DNA of 64,000 nt from Terriglobia bacterium (GTDB taxonomy: Bacteria; Acidobacteriota; Terriglobia; Versatilivoradales; Versatilivoraceae). Positions 48,118-55,904 of the stretch are shown piece by piece. The notes below the pieces were generated by a model. The model was not told the origin of the DNA, did not search any database, and saw only the letters and a program-made list of their open reading frames with translations. The stretch spans positions 186,001 to 250,000 of the forward strand of contig JAKUNG010000001.1 in NCBI GenBank assembly GCA_022452285.1, written 5' to 3'. Made by a program: the position numbers and the translations under genes. The stretch's first letter is position 1; every line of letters starts with the position of its first letter.

Positions 48118-50199
48118 TTAACTATCTCTTTTATTTCTTTGAAGTTGGACCTTAACAATTGAACCTGGAACAACTTTTTCATTTGGCAAGGGATTTTGCC
48201 TGAACACAGTTCCAGATCCAAGCGCTTGTATCTGAAATCCTGCTCTAGATCCTTCGGATAATACAGCCCTTAATGATTTTCCTAGAAAGCTTGGAACCTC
48301 GACACGTTTTGCCCCCTCGACCACAATTTCTTCAGAACCCCCATGATTAGAAGAACTTGAAGAATTAGAATTTGGTTCGGCGCTCTTAGATAACTTTGAT
48401 TGGTCCATCCACATCCAGTCATCAAAAAAAACTTCCGCTGATTGACTAGTTTTTTCTTCTTCATTGTCTTTAACAACTAATTCCTCATTCCTGATATTTG
48501 GGGATTCCATTTCATCCTGAGGCCTATCAGGAGGAATTGAAAGATAACTTAATGTCTTTTCAGCAATTTCCTTAAATACTGGAGCTGCAACCAGTCCCCC
48601 GTAGTATTGTCCCCGGGGTTCATCAATCAAAACTAAGATTGAAATAGCTGGATCATCTTTGGGTGCAAAGCCAACAAAGTTGGCAATATAATCTTTATGT
48701 GAATACCTACCATTTTTCACCTTCTGAGCTGTCCCTGTTTTACCGGCTGAGGAAAAACCTCTTAATTTAGCTTTTCGACCAGTTCCTTGTTCAACTACCT
48801 CACTCATCATTTCTTTCAGAATTTTGGAGGTGGTTTTTCGTAAAACTCTACTGTTTGACGCCTTAAATTTTGAGGGATTCACAAGAACCCGTTCCACACT
48901 AATTTTGTCAACAACTCTAGGCTTAACTAATAGTCCTCCATTGGCGATTACGCTGACAGCTGTTACTAACTGAAGCGGAGTTACAGTAATTCCCTGTCCT
49001 ATTGACACATTCCCTAAGTCTATGGGAACCCAGTCAGAAGCTGGCCTGAGCAACCCACGTGCCTCTCCTGGTAAATCGATATCTGTGGATCCACCAAAAC
49101 CAAACAATCGGATTTGTTTCTCTAACCGATCTCCACCAATGCGGAAACCAAGTTTAACGACTCCTACATTACTAGAATGTGCTAACACATCCCGAACTGA
49201 CAACAAGCCAAAGGGTTTGTAATCATGAATTCGGTTTTTTCCAATTTGGATTGCACCATTCTCACAATCAATCTCTTCTTCTGATGTTGTTAATCCTTCT
49301 TCAATGGCCGTTGCGACAGTAAAAATCTTGAATGTGGATCCCGGATCATAACCACTAACTATGGCATGATTTTTTAGTATGGCTGAAGGATATTCCTTGT
49401 ATTTGTTTGGGTTGAAGTAGGGATAGTTAGCCATGGCAAGAATCTCACCTGTCTTGGGATTCATGACAATTGCTGTACCTCCCTTTGCATCACTTTTTTT
49501 TACTTGGGCTTCAAGTTCTGTCTCTACGAAATATTGGATCGCTTCATCAACGGTCAATATTAGATCGTCTCCAGCAGTTGGAGGTTTTTCCAATCGGCTG
49601 AAGGATCGTTGCTTACCATCGGCCATCAGTACACCTCTTCCTGCTGCACCCCTTACTCGTTTGTCATAAAAATATTCAAGGCCTCCGAGTCCATTATTGT
49701 CCATCCCAACATATCCGAGCACCTGAGCAGCAAGTTTTCGTTTGGGGTAAAACCGTTTATTCTCCTCTTGAAAATAGATTCCAGGCAGATTAAGTTTTTG
49801 AACTTTCTCCCTCTCTGATGGATCTAGTTTTCTCTTTACCCAACAAAAACTTTTAGCCCTTTTCATATTCTTAAGCAATTGCCTGCCATTGATATGTAAA
49901 ATGTCCTCAAGGATTTCAGCCGTTTTTTCTTTATCGGCAATTTCTGAAGGTACAGCAAACATAGAATCAACTTCAACGCTAGCAGCAAGTGCCCTATGTT
50001 TTCTGTCATAAATTGTCCCTCTTCTCGAACTGATATCAAATGCACGTTCTTGTTGGTTACGAGAACGGTTAGTCATCTCGCGGTATTTGACAATCTGTAA
50101 CTTTACTAATTGGAAGACAATCAGACAGGACCAAACGACCAGGCAAAATACTAGAAAGAAGAGTCTAAATTTCAGAGATTTTTGTTTTGCGGTGGGCAT
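48118..50199 (-). CDS. ftsI: Septal peptidoglycan transpeptidase FtsI (PBP3) with a C-terminal PASTA domain
   Basis: Cross-links septal peptidoglycan with FtsW. 693 residues: short cytoplasmic N-terminus, one membrane span (about 14-33), a pedestal domain, and a transpeptidase domain with SxxK in GSTFKIF, SxN in HSSNVG and KTG in AGKTGTAQ. A serine-rich linker (NSSSSSNHGG) leads to one PASTA repeat in the last 60 residues (VEVPSFLGKSLRAVLSEG). PASTA is uncommon in proteobacterial FtsI but known from several other phyla. Start: ATG at 50199, with GGTGG 6 bases upstream. Confidence 0.95.
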   Translation of the reverse strand: MPTAKQKSLKFRLFFLVFCLVVWSCLIVFQLVKLQIVKYREMTNRSRNQQERAFDISSRRGTIYDRKHRALAASVEVDSMFAVPSEIADKEKTAEILEDILHINGRQLLKNMKRAKSFCWVKRKLDPSEREKVQKLNLPGIYFQEENKRFYPKRKLAAQVLGYVGMDNNGLGGLEYFYDKRVRGAAGRGVLMADGKQRSFSRLEKPPTAGDDLILTVDEAIQYFVETELEAQVKKSDAKGGTAIVMNPKTGEILAMANYPYFNPNKYKEYPSAILKNHAIVSGYDPGSTFKIFTVATAIEEGLTTSEEEIDCENGAIQIGKNRIHDYKPFGLLSVRDVLAHSSNVGVVKLGFRIGGDRLEKQIRLFGFGGSTDIDLPGEARGLLRPASDWVPIDLGNVSIGQGITVTPLQLVTAVSVIANGGLLVKPRVVDKISVERVLVNPSKFKASNSRVLRKTTSKILKEMMSEVVEQGTGRKAKLRGFSSAGKTGTAQKVKNGRYSHKDYIANFVGFAPKDDPAISILVLIDEPRGQYYGGLVAAPVFKEIAEKTLSYLSIPPDRPQDEMESPNIRNEELVVKDNEEEKTSQSAEVFFDDWMWMDQSKLSKSAEPNSNSSSSSNHGGSEEIVVEGAKRVEVPSFLGKSLRAVLSEGSRAGFQIQALGSGTVFRQNPLPNEKVVPGSIVKVQLQRNKRDS

Positions 50200-50326
50200 C
50201 AATAACCACCCGTATAAAGGTTAAGATGATGCATCTGTATACTTCTATAGTAATGACTGCCTACTTCAAACTACAACTAAGTCTCAACTTAAAGCCTTAA
50301 GAAATTCATGATAGAATTAAACCTCT

Positions 50327-50752
50327 TTACTGGACTGCTCCAAAATTGGCTAGGCCAGAATCAAATCCATCCTTTTCTCCGCTAGCCAAAAGAACTTCAC
50401 GAGACTTAGTAGAAACCGGCTCTTCAATGATCACAACTTGTTGAAAAGAAGGAAATTGAAGGCCCAAGTGCTCCCGGGCAAAAATTTCAATTCGTTCTGG
50501 TTCTTTTAACTGTGCACGTTCTACTTTGTAGCTATGGTTAACCTCAGTTAGAAGATTTAATTCCATACGCAAATCTTCGTGTTCATAACCTCGACGAACA
50601 ACCTCGAACTGTTGCCATGCTAGGAAAAGAAGGGTCAACAAACATAATACTCCCAAGACCATTAGCAAAAGACATTCTTTTGTCTGCTGGTAGTCTAGTT
50701 CCTTGACTAGTCGTGTATTGTCAATATGCTTGACAATATGGATTTCAGTCAT
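50327..50752 (-). CDS. ftsL: FtsL-like divisome protein
   Basis: 141 residues with one membrane helix (about 27-47, LLLMVLGVLCLLTLLFLAW) and a following coiled-coil-like heptad region up to the segment EPERIEIFAREHLGL, the FtsL/DivIC-type end. Identification rests on this architecture and on position between rsmH and ftsI. GAGGAG precedes the ATG. A long polar C-terminal tail (SFQQVVIIEEP onward) is typical of neither E. coli nor B. subtilis FtsL. Confidence 0.8.
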   Translation of the reverse strand: MTEIHIVKHIDNTRLVKELDYQQTKECLLLMVLGVLCLLTLLFLAWQQFEVVRRGYEHEDLRMELNLLTEVNHSYKVERAQLKEPERIEIFAREHLGLQFPSFQQVVIIEEPVSTKSREVLLASGEKDGFDSGLANFGAVQ

Positions 50753-50805
50753 GACGTTTTCTCCTCGTGTTAATAAAATTAACTAACTCTTCCTAAGGCA
50801 CCTAA

Positions 50806-51768
50806 CTATAACTTCTCAGCAACTCTCAATTTGGCACTTCTGGATCTAGGGTTTTTATTTTTTTCGATGTCCTTTGCAACAACTGGCTTTCGGGTTAATA
50901 ACTTGATTATTTTCACCTGACCGCAGAGGCACTTTGGAAACTTAGGAGGGCAAGTACAATAACCCGTCATAGTCTTAAATGTAGTTTTTACAATACGATC
51001 CTCTAAGGAGTGAAAACTAATAACTGCCACTCTGCCACCTGGTTTTAAAAGTTCGACAGCATTCTTAAGAAATTGGTTCAGGACATTTAATTCATCGTTA
51101 ACAATGATCCTGATTGCTTGAAAAGTTTGAGTGGCTGGATGAATTCTTCCTCTTTTTTTTCTTTGTGTTGCTCTTACCACTGCATTAGCTAAACCTTTGG
51201 TGCTATTCAGTGGACGAGCTTTTACTATTTCCCTAGCTATTCGACGAGAATGAGTTTCTTCTCCATATTTATAAATCAATGAGGCCAATTCATTTTCTGG
51301 ATAATTATTTACTACTTCTTTTGCCTTTAATCTGGAACTGGAATCCATCCTCATATCAAGTGGACCCTCATTTTGAAAGCTAAAGCCTCGTGAAGCTTCA
51401 GATAATTGCATAGATGAAACTCCAAGGTCCGCCAAAATTCCGTCAGAGGCTTCAAAACCATTAAGAGTTGCTATGTTTTTTATTTCCGAGAAATTTCCAT
51501 GATGAAAGATCATCCGTTTTTCATACTCTGAAAGTCTTTGAACACTCTGTTTTAAAGCTTCTTGATCCTGGTCAATTGCTAGTATTTTTCCAGTTGGACC
51601 AGATTGATCTAATATAGTCTTTGCATGACCGCCTAATCCTACAGTTGCATCAATGTAAGAACCTAAGTTTTGAGGTTGAAGATATTCCATAACTTGCTCT
51701 ACCAACACGGGCTGGTGAATACTATTTAAATCTTTAGTACTTCCTTTTTCTTGACTGATCAAAGTCAT
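50806..51768 (-). CDS. rsmH: 16S rRNA (cytosine(1402)-N4)-methyltransferase
   Basis: Methylates the P-site cytosine 1402 of 16S rRNA. 320 residues. N-terminal HQPVLVEQVMEYLQP, SAM motif YIDATVGLGGHAKTIL, GILADLGVSSMQL, GPLDMRMD and VISFHSLEDRIVK, all MraW hallmarks. CTCPPKFPKCLCG near the end resembles a small zinc-binding region found in this family. Second gene of the dcw cluster. Confidence 0.97.
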   Translation of the reverse strand: MTLISQEKGSTKDLNSIHQPVLVEQVMEYLQPQNLGSYIDATVGLGGHAKTILDQSGPTGKILAIDQDQEALKQSVQRLSEYEKRMIFHHGNFSEIKNIATLNGFEASDGILADLGVSSMQLSEASRGFSFQNEGPLDMRMDSSSRLKAKEVVNNYPENELASLIYKYGEETHSRRIAREIVKARPLNSTKGLANAVVRATQRKKRGRIHPATQTFQAIRIIVNDELNVLNQFLKNAVELLKPGGRVAVISFHSLEDRIVKTTFKTMTGYCTCPPKFPKCLCGQVKIIKLLTRKPVVAKDIEKNKNPRSRSAKLRVAEKL

Positions 51769-51807
51769 TTAGACGAAAATAAAGCCGTTTTAAAAGCGGC
51801 GTCAGAA

Positions 51808-52260
51808 TTATCCCGTAATTCCAATATCAGCTAATGCTAAGTCATCATCCTCATTCCAAGGGTTATTCTCTACTGCCTGCTGAAGAGTCTGGGCTTGCCA
51901 GATCTCTAAATAATCCATTGAGCCAACAACCCTAACATCAGCTTTGAGGACCGCAGACTCTCTGAGCTGTTGGGGAATAAGGATACGCCCCTGACTATCC
52001 ATTGAACTCTTTTGACCGAAATAATTCGTTGCTCTAAGAAACTTTTTAACTACCGGTTTTTTTGAAGGAAGAGCGGATATCTTTTTTTCAAGCTCATCCC
52101 ATACTGCGAAAGGATAAAGTCGAACACATTCCCCTGTAAGGCTGGTAATGTAGAATTCATTTCCATGTTGCTGACTAATTTCTGAACGAAAACCTGATGG
52201 CAGCTTAATTCGACCTTTTTCATCGAGCTTAACTGTTAAGCTACCCCTTAGTTGCAACAT
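51808..52260 (-). CDS. mraZ: Transcriptional regulator MraZ
   Basis: Two-repeat AbrB-like DNA-binding protein that controls the dcw operon in several bacteria. 150 residues. First repeat LDEKGRIKLPSGFRSEI (about 12-28) and second MDSQGRILIPQQLRESA (about 94-110), each with the conserved DxxGR. GGAGAG precedes the ATG. The predicted MraZ boxes lie just upstream, at 52311-52361, consistent with self-regulation. Confidence 0.96.
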   Translation of the reverse strand: MLQLRGSLTVKLDEKGRIKLPSGFRSEISQQHGNEFYITSLTGECVRLYPFAVWDELEKKISALPSKKPVVKKFLRATNYFGQKSSMDSQGRILIPQQLRESAVLKADVRVVGSMDYLEIWQAQTLQQAVENNPWNEDDDLALADIGITG

Positions 52261-52310
52261 GAAAACTCTCCAAAATCCACTTACAGTGACAAATAACTAA
52301 TATAAAAAAT

Positions 52311-52361
52311 ACTTTCGGCCACTTTTATCTATTTTAGTCCACTTTAGTCCACAAAAGTCTA
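52311..52361 (-). promoter_or_regulatory. Array of MraZ-type binding boxes
   Basis: On the minus strand a strict 10-base period: TAGAC-TTTTG, TGGAC-TAAAG, TGGAC-TAAAA, TAGAT-AAAAG, TGGCC-GAAAG. Known MraZ sites are runs of TGGGA-like pentamers separated by 5 bases; here the core appears as TGGAC. The array begins within the -10 element and extends downstream, directly before mraZ. Confidence 0.65.
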
Positions 52362-52383
52362 CCGGTTCTTTTATTTTAGTCAA
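52356..52383 (-). promoter_or_regulatory. Predicted promoter of the mraZ/dcw operon
   Basis: Minus strand: -35 TTGACT (52383-52378), 16-base spacer, -10 TAGACT (52361-52356), overlapping the first MraZ-type box. A second candidate -10 (TATATT, 52304-52299) lies closer to the gene but has no good -35 partner. Confidence 0.5.
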
Positions 52384-52498
52384 GCACTTTCTTTATAGAC
52401 ACGAAGTGGAAGATATTTTGTGAGTCACGTCGGAATAGATAATTTGATAGAATTTATGAAGCTAATTGAATCTTTTATTTAAAACAAGGTTAACATTT

Positions 52499-53281
52499 AT
52501 GAGGGTATTGGCTTTTTTTCTAAAAATCTTGACCAATGATTTTAGGATATTTGGAGTACTAGCAATTGGTTTGTTTTCATTAATTTTAGCTGCATTTTTT
52601 TTAAACCAAGGGTACTCCCAAACTCGAGAATCTACGCAATCTGCAGTTGGAATCCTAAGCTTTAATGGAAACCTTCGAATCGATGGGAAGGTTGCATGGG
52701 GAAATCATGGACAATCCAAACTCCCTATTATCTATAATGGGACAAGAATCTATCTGCAGAATGGGACTGCGACCCTAGAACTATTAATGGGGGGAGTCAT
52801 CAAACTCTGTGAAGAATCTAATTTAACCGTTCAAGAAATTCACTCTCCTTATCTTTTTACTCTCCATCACGGTTCGATTATCTTTGACCTTCCAAACTCG
52901 GCAGGAGACATATTTTTTACTCCTGATTTCCTCATCAAGATTAAATCCAGTTCAGATTCCAGAACTCACTACAAGGGGAAAATTCAAGTAGACCAAGATG
53001 GAACAATCTGTGTAACGTCTGAAAAGGGGCCACTTGTTGTGGAAACGCAGGATCAATCTAGCATGTTTGACATATCCCCTGGATCCGGAATTACCATTCA
53101 ACCTGGCAAAACTCCTTCTTTCAGAGGACCAGAAAATTGTGTCTGTAAGAATAAAACACAGTCAATTGACAGTGAAAATCTATCTTCTGCAGTGCAAAAT
53201 TCTGACAAATTCTCCCAGAAAGAAAAGCTTATTTCCTTTCTTAGAAAGCTACTTAAAATATTAACTTTTGGAATAGTGTGA
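52499..53281 (+). CDS. FecR-domain-like membrane-anchored protein
   Basis: 260 residues. One N-terminal membrane helix (about 17-37), then a periplasmic beta-rich region with GTRIYLQNGTATLELLMGG and a further VRE-like strand series (LTVQEIHSPYLFTLHHGS; IRF-like IIFDLPNS) that resembles FecR domains, which sense or scaffold signals in the periplasm. No FecI sigma factor or TonB receptor is adjacent, so regulatory coupling is not shown. The start used is the ATG at 52499, with AAGG about 9 bases upstream; a TTG 11 codons earlier is possible. Confidence 0.6.
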   Translation: MRVLAFFLKILTNDFRIFGVLAIGLFSLILAAFFLNQGYSQTRESTQSAVGILSFNGNLRIDGKVAWGNHGQSKLPIIYNGTRIYLQNGTATLELLMGGVIKLCEESNLTVQEIHSPYLFTLHHGSIIFDLPNSAGDIFFTPDFLIKIKSSSDSRTHYKGKIQVDQDGTICVTSEKGPLVVETQDQSSMFDISPGSGITIQPGKTPSFRGPENCVCKNKTQSIDSENLSSAVQNSDKFSQKEKLISFLRKLLKILTFGIV

Positions 53282-53486
53282 ATTTCACTATTTGGTCTAG
53301 ACAGCTTTTTCACGTACAACAAAAACTTTTTGACGTGTCTCTAATTTGTTAACACACCTAAGTTCAATTAAACTTCAACCTAGGACCATTGTTATGGAGA
53401 AATCAATACTAACTATGTTGCTCTTAAAAGATAGAATCTTATCCTGATTTTCTTCCCAGTTTTGTTCAGTTGAAAGGAGTAAACTA

Positions 53487-54572
53487 TTGAAAGCAGGTAT
53501 TATTGGTTTTTCAGGAGTAGGCAAAACCACATTATTCAAGATTTTAACCAAGACAGACATAAGCTCTTCACAATTTTCCAGAAGAAAAGATACAGCAATT
53601 GGGATTGCCTCTGTTCCCGATCAGCGTCTTGACGAGCTTTCAATTCTTTTTAAACCTAAAAAGACAACCTATGCCACCGTTGAATATGTTGACATTCCAG
53701 CGATTAATAAAGGCATAAAAAAGAATCAAGATCTAGATCTTGAAAATCTTAGAACCGTCGATGTTTTGCTCCATGTTATTGGGCTTTTTAACATTGATTT
53801 ATCTGAACCTAATTACGCAACCGAATATCTTAGAAATGAACTAACTGATTTTGAGTTAGAGTTGATTCTATGTGATTTGTCCATAATCGAAAAACGATTA
53901 GAAAAATTAGACAAGGAATTAAAAAAGTTAAAGGATCCAGATTTAAAAATGGAAGAATCTTTACTCCAGAAATGTCGTATTTGGTTAGAAGAAGAAAAGC
54001 CACTTCGATCTCTTGATTTTAGTCAGCTAGAGCAAAAAAGGTTACGCGGTTTCACCTTTCTCTCTCAAAAACCTATGCTACATGTTTTAAATTTACCGGA
54101 TGAATCGTCGTCTCAAATCTATCATCTTAATGAAACTTACCAACTCCAAGAAATTACTGAGCAAGCACATGTTGAAATATCAGGCATTTGTGGGAAATTG
54201 GAAGCAGAAATGACTGAACTCTCTGACCAAGAGGTTACTGCTTTTTTATCCAATTTTGGACTATTAGAATCTGGCTTAATCCGAATAATAAAAAAAACCT
54301 ATCAGTTACTTGGAATGATTTCCTTTTTTACTGTGGGTGAGGATGAATGTCGCGCTTGGACAATTCAACACAACACTTCTGCTTTAAAGGCTGCTGGTGC
54401 TATTCACTCTGACATAGAACGGTGTTTCATCCGGGCTGAAGTAGTTCGCTGGAATATTCTTTTAGAAACTAGATCCCTTTTTGTCGCTCGCCAAAAAGGG
54501 TTAATGAAACTCGAGGGGAAAAATTATACAGTTCAAGATGGCGACACCATAAATTTTCGCCATAGTGCTTAG
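53487..54572 (+). CDS. Divergent YchF/OLA1-like P-loop ATPase with TGS domain
   Basis: 361 residues, the family length. P-loop GFSGVGKTTLFKILT (8-22), switch II region VEYVDIPAIN in place of DIAGL, and NLPDE in the position where YchF/OLA1 have the ATP-favouring NxxE. The C-terminal TGS/DUF933 region is close to E. coli YchF (FFTVGEDECRAWTI; GKNYTVQDGDTINF). The N-terminal half is much more divergent than normal ychF, so this may be a paralog alongside a canonical copy elsewhere. TTG start with AAAGGAG 7 bases upstream. Confidence 0.8.
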   Translation: MKAGIIGFSGVGKTTLFKILTKTDISSSQFSRRKDTAIGIASVPDQRLDELSILFKPKKTTYATVEYVDIPAINKGIKKNQDLDLENLRTVDVLLHVIGLFNIDLSEPNYATEYLRNELTDFELELILCDLSIIEKRLEKLDKELKKLKDPDLKMEESLLQKCRIWLEEEKPLRSLDFSQLEQKRLRGFTFLSQKPMLHVLNLPDESSSQIYHLNETYQLQEITEQAHVEISGICGKLEAEMTELSDQEVTAFLSNFGLLESGLIRIIKKTYQLLGMISFFTVGEDECRAWTIQHNTSALKAAGAIHSDIERCFIRAEVVRWNILLETRSLFVARQKGLMKLEGKNYTVQDGDTINFRHSA

Positions 54573-54671
54573 TCTAGAATCAGTTTGTCAAATAATTCCT
54601 CTGACCAATTGGAACCTTAAAAATTAATGAATGATTAACCAATGTGTACCACATAAATTCGAGAGACAATT

Positions 54672-55052
54672 ATGGCCACTCAAGTACTTGCCTTAACCGA
54701 TGATCTGTTTTTCTCAAGCAAAATTTCTTCGACTGCAAACTTTTGTAGCGTTGCTATACAAATTGTAGAGACTCAAGAAGCTTTAACGCAAACTGCTAAA
54801 AAAGAGAAACCTCAGTTGATAATTATTGATCTTAATGGTCGACACACTCAATCACTAAAAACGATTAAGCAACTAAAAGGTTGGTCTGACACTTCTGAAA
54901 TCCCAATTTTAGCCTATTATTCTCATATCCACACAGATCTAAGAAAAAAAGCACACGAAGCAGGAGCAACGTGGATCATTCCTCGTTCGACTTTTTCCCA
55001 CCTGCTGGCCAACATACTAAAGGAAAAAAGGTTCAATGATGATTTTAAGTAG
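54672..55052 (+). CDS. Receiver-like (CheY-fold) single-domain protein, degenerate
   Basis: 126 residues that follow the CheY pattern: VLALTDDLFF (first strand with an acidic pair), the segment QLIIIDLNG with the possible phospho-acceptor aspartate, PILAYYSH, and a last strand GATWIIPRSTF, where the invariant lysine of true receivers is replaced by proline-arginine. It is therefore likely a pseudo-receiver or a diverged response regulator without output domain. About 100 bases after the YchF-like gene, same strand; no histidine kinase is near. Confidence 0.65.
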   Translation: MATQVLALTDDLFFSSKISSTANFCSVAIQIVETQEALTQTAKKEKPQLIIIDLNGRHTQSLKTIKQLKGWSDTSEIPILAYYSHIHTDLRKKAHEAGATWIIPRSTFSHLLANILKEKRFNDDFK

Positions 55053-55285
55053 AATACTCCAACAAAAAGTAGCTCTGCTTTGTTTAGAAGCTTTCCTTTC
55101 TAAAAAGAACTCATTGAGATGGATCTAAACAGATGACCAAAAAATTCATTAACTCTTTAATGAGAATTTCAGCTTGACTTAAAAAGTCTTGATTTGATGA
55201 CTTGGGTTTTAATTCTTTGTAATTTCAAGAAATGGAAAGAATAAACTAATTAAATTCAATAGATAGAGTTGATCAAGTCTCAAAT

Positions 55286-55570
55286 TCAAACTTCCATAAT
55301 GTATTTGATTTGTTTTTTATAAATAAAAAGATTTGGCAATAGTTCAGGAGTCACTCGAATAAAGTGTTCGTCATAATACTCAATTCGTCCCTTTATTTCC
55401 TGATTATCAAGTAATTTAACTATCACCGATCTCTTTTTTCGTATTAGGCCTTTAAGGTAAGCTACTTCATCAAAAGTTTCTTCTTCAACTTGATTGGAAC
55501 GCCTAATAACCTTGTCAATGTCATTCGACGATTTTCTTAGATGATACCTCCGCCAATTCTTCTTATTCAA
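55286..55570 (-). CDS. Hfq-like Sm-fold protein with a basic N-terminal extension
   Basis: 94 residues. Residues about 47-94 read like an Hfq core: VIVKLLDNQEIKGRIEYYD (Sm1) and LFIYKKQIKYIMEV (Sm2, where Hfq normally has YKHAI). A charged extension of about 45 residues (MNKKNWRRYHLRK onward) is unlike most Hfq proteins, in which extra sequence is at the C-terminus. Likely an RNA chaperone-like Sm protein. TTG start with GAGG about 9 bases upstream. Single gene, divergent from asnS. Confidence 0.65.
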   Translation of the reverse strand: MNKKNWRRYHLRKSSNDIDKVIRRSNQVEEETFDEVAYLKGLIRKKRSVIVKLLDNQEIKGRIEYYDEHFIRVTPELLPNLFIYKKQIKYIMEV

Positions 55571-55904
55571 TAGACACAGCCTCGTCAGATAAAAGAATGC
55601 TCAAAAATTAGCTACTTATCATTAGTCCTAATAATTTCACTAAAAGTGCTATTATTAGGAGGTTAGCATAGATACTACTACTCTACAAATCTCCTTTCTT
55701 CCTAGTAATTATTGATTATAATTAAATCACTAACTAGTTATTGTCCTAGTTAACTTGTCAAAATTTAGGCTATTGGATCTCACTAAAAATATGGGAGACC
55801 TCCAGCATTTCCCCTTAATATCTCAATCAGTTTAAAAACCTAAAAGATATTTAGAGGAAACACCTAAAATTTAGATTTAAAATTTGATAAATTTGGAGAT
55901 ACCA
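55571..55904. other. Divergent region between the Hfq-like gene and asnS
   Basis: 334 bases, AT-rich. Contains the inverted repeat at 55626-55660 and a TATAAT at 55717-55722 that has no good -35. No T-box signature (no T-box consensus with an asparagine specifier) and no small gene is visible. Confidence 0.45.
55626..55660. repeat. Perfect 10-bp inverted repeat
   Basis: TCCTAATAAT at 55626-55635 and ATTATTAGGA at 55651-55660 are exact reverse complements around a 15-base centre that itself holds CAC...GTG. No T-run follows on either strand, so an operator or RNA hairpin is more likely than a terminator. Confidence 0.65.

Noticed and set aside
55176-55188. GACTT-AAA-AAGTC hairpin downstream of the Hfq-like gene
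   Set aside because: Only a 5-base stem without a T-run; too weak for a terminator call.
55571-55904. Possible T-box leader of asnS
   Set aside because: No T-box consensus or specifier loop; the inverted repeat present has no terminator T-run.
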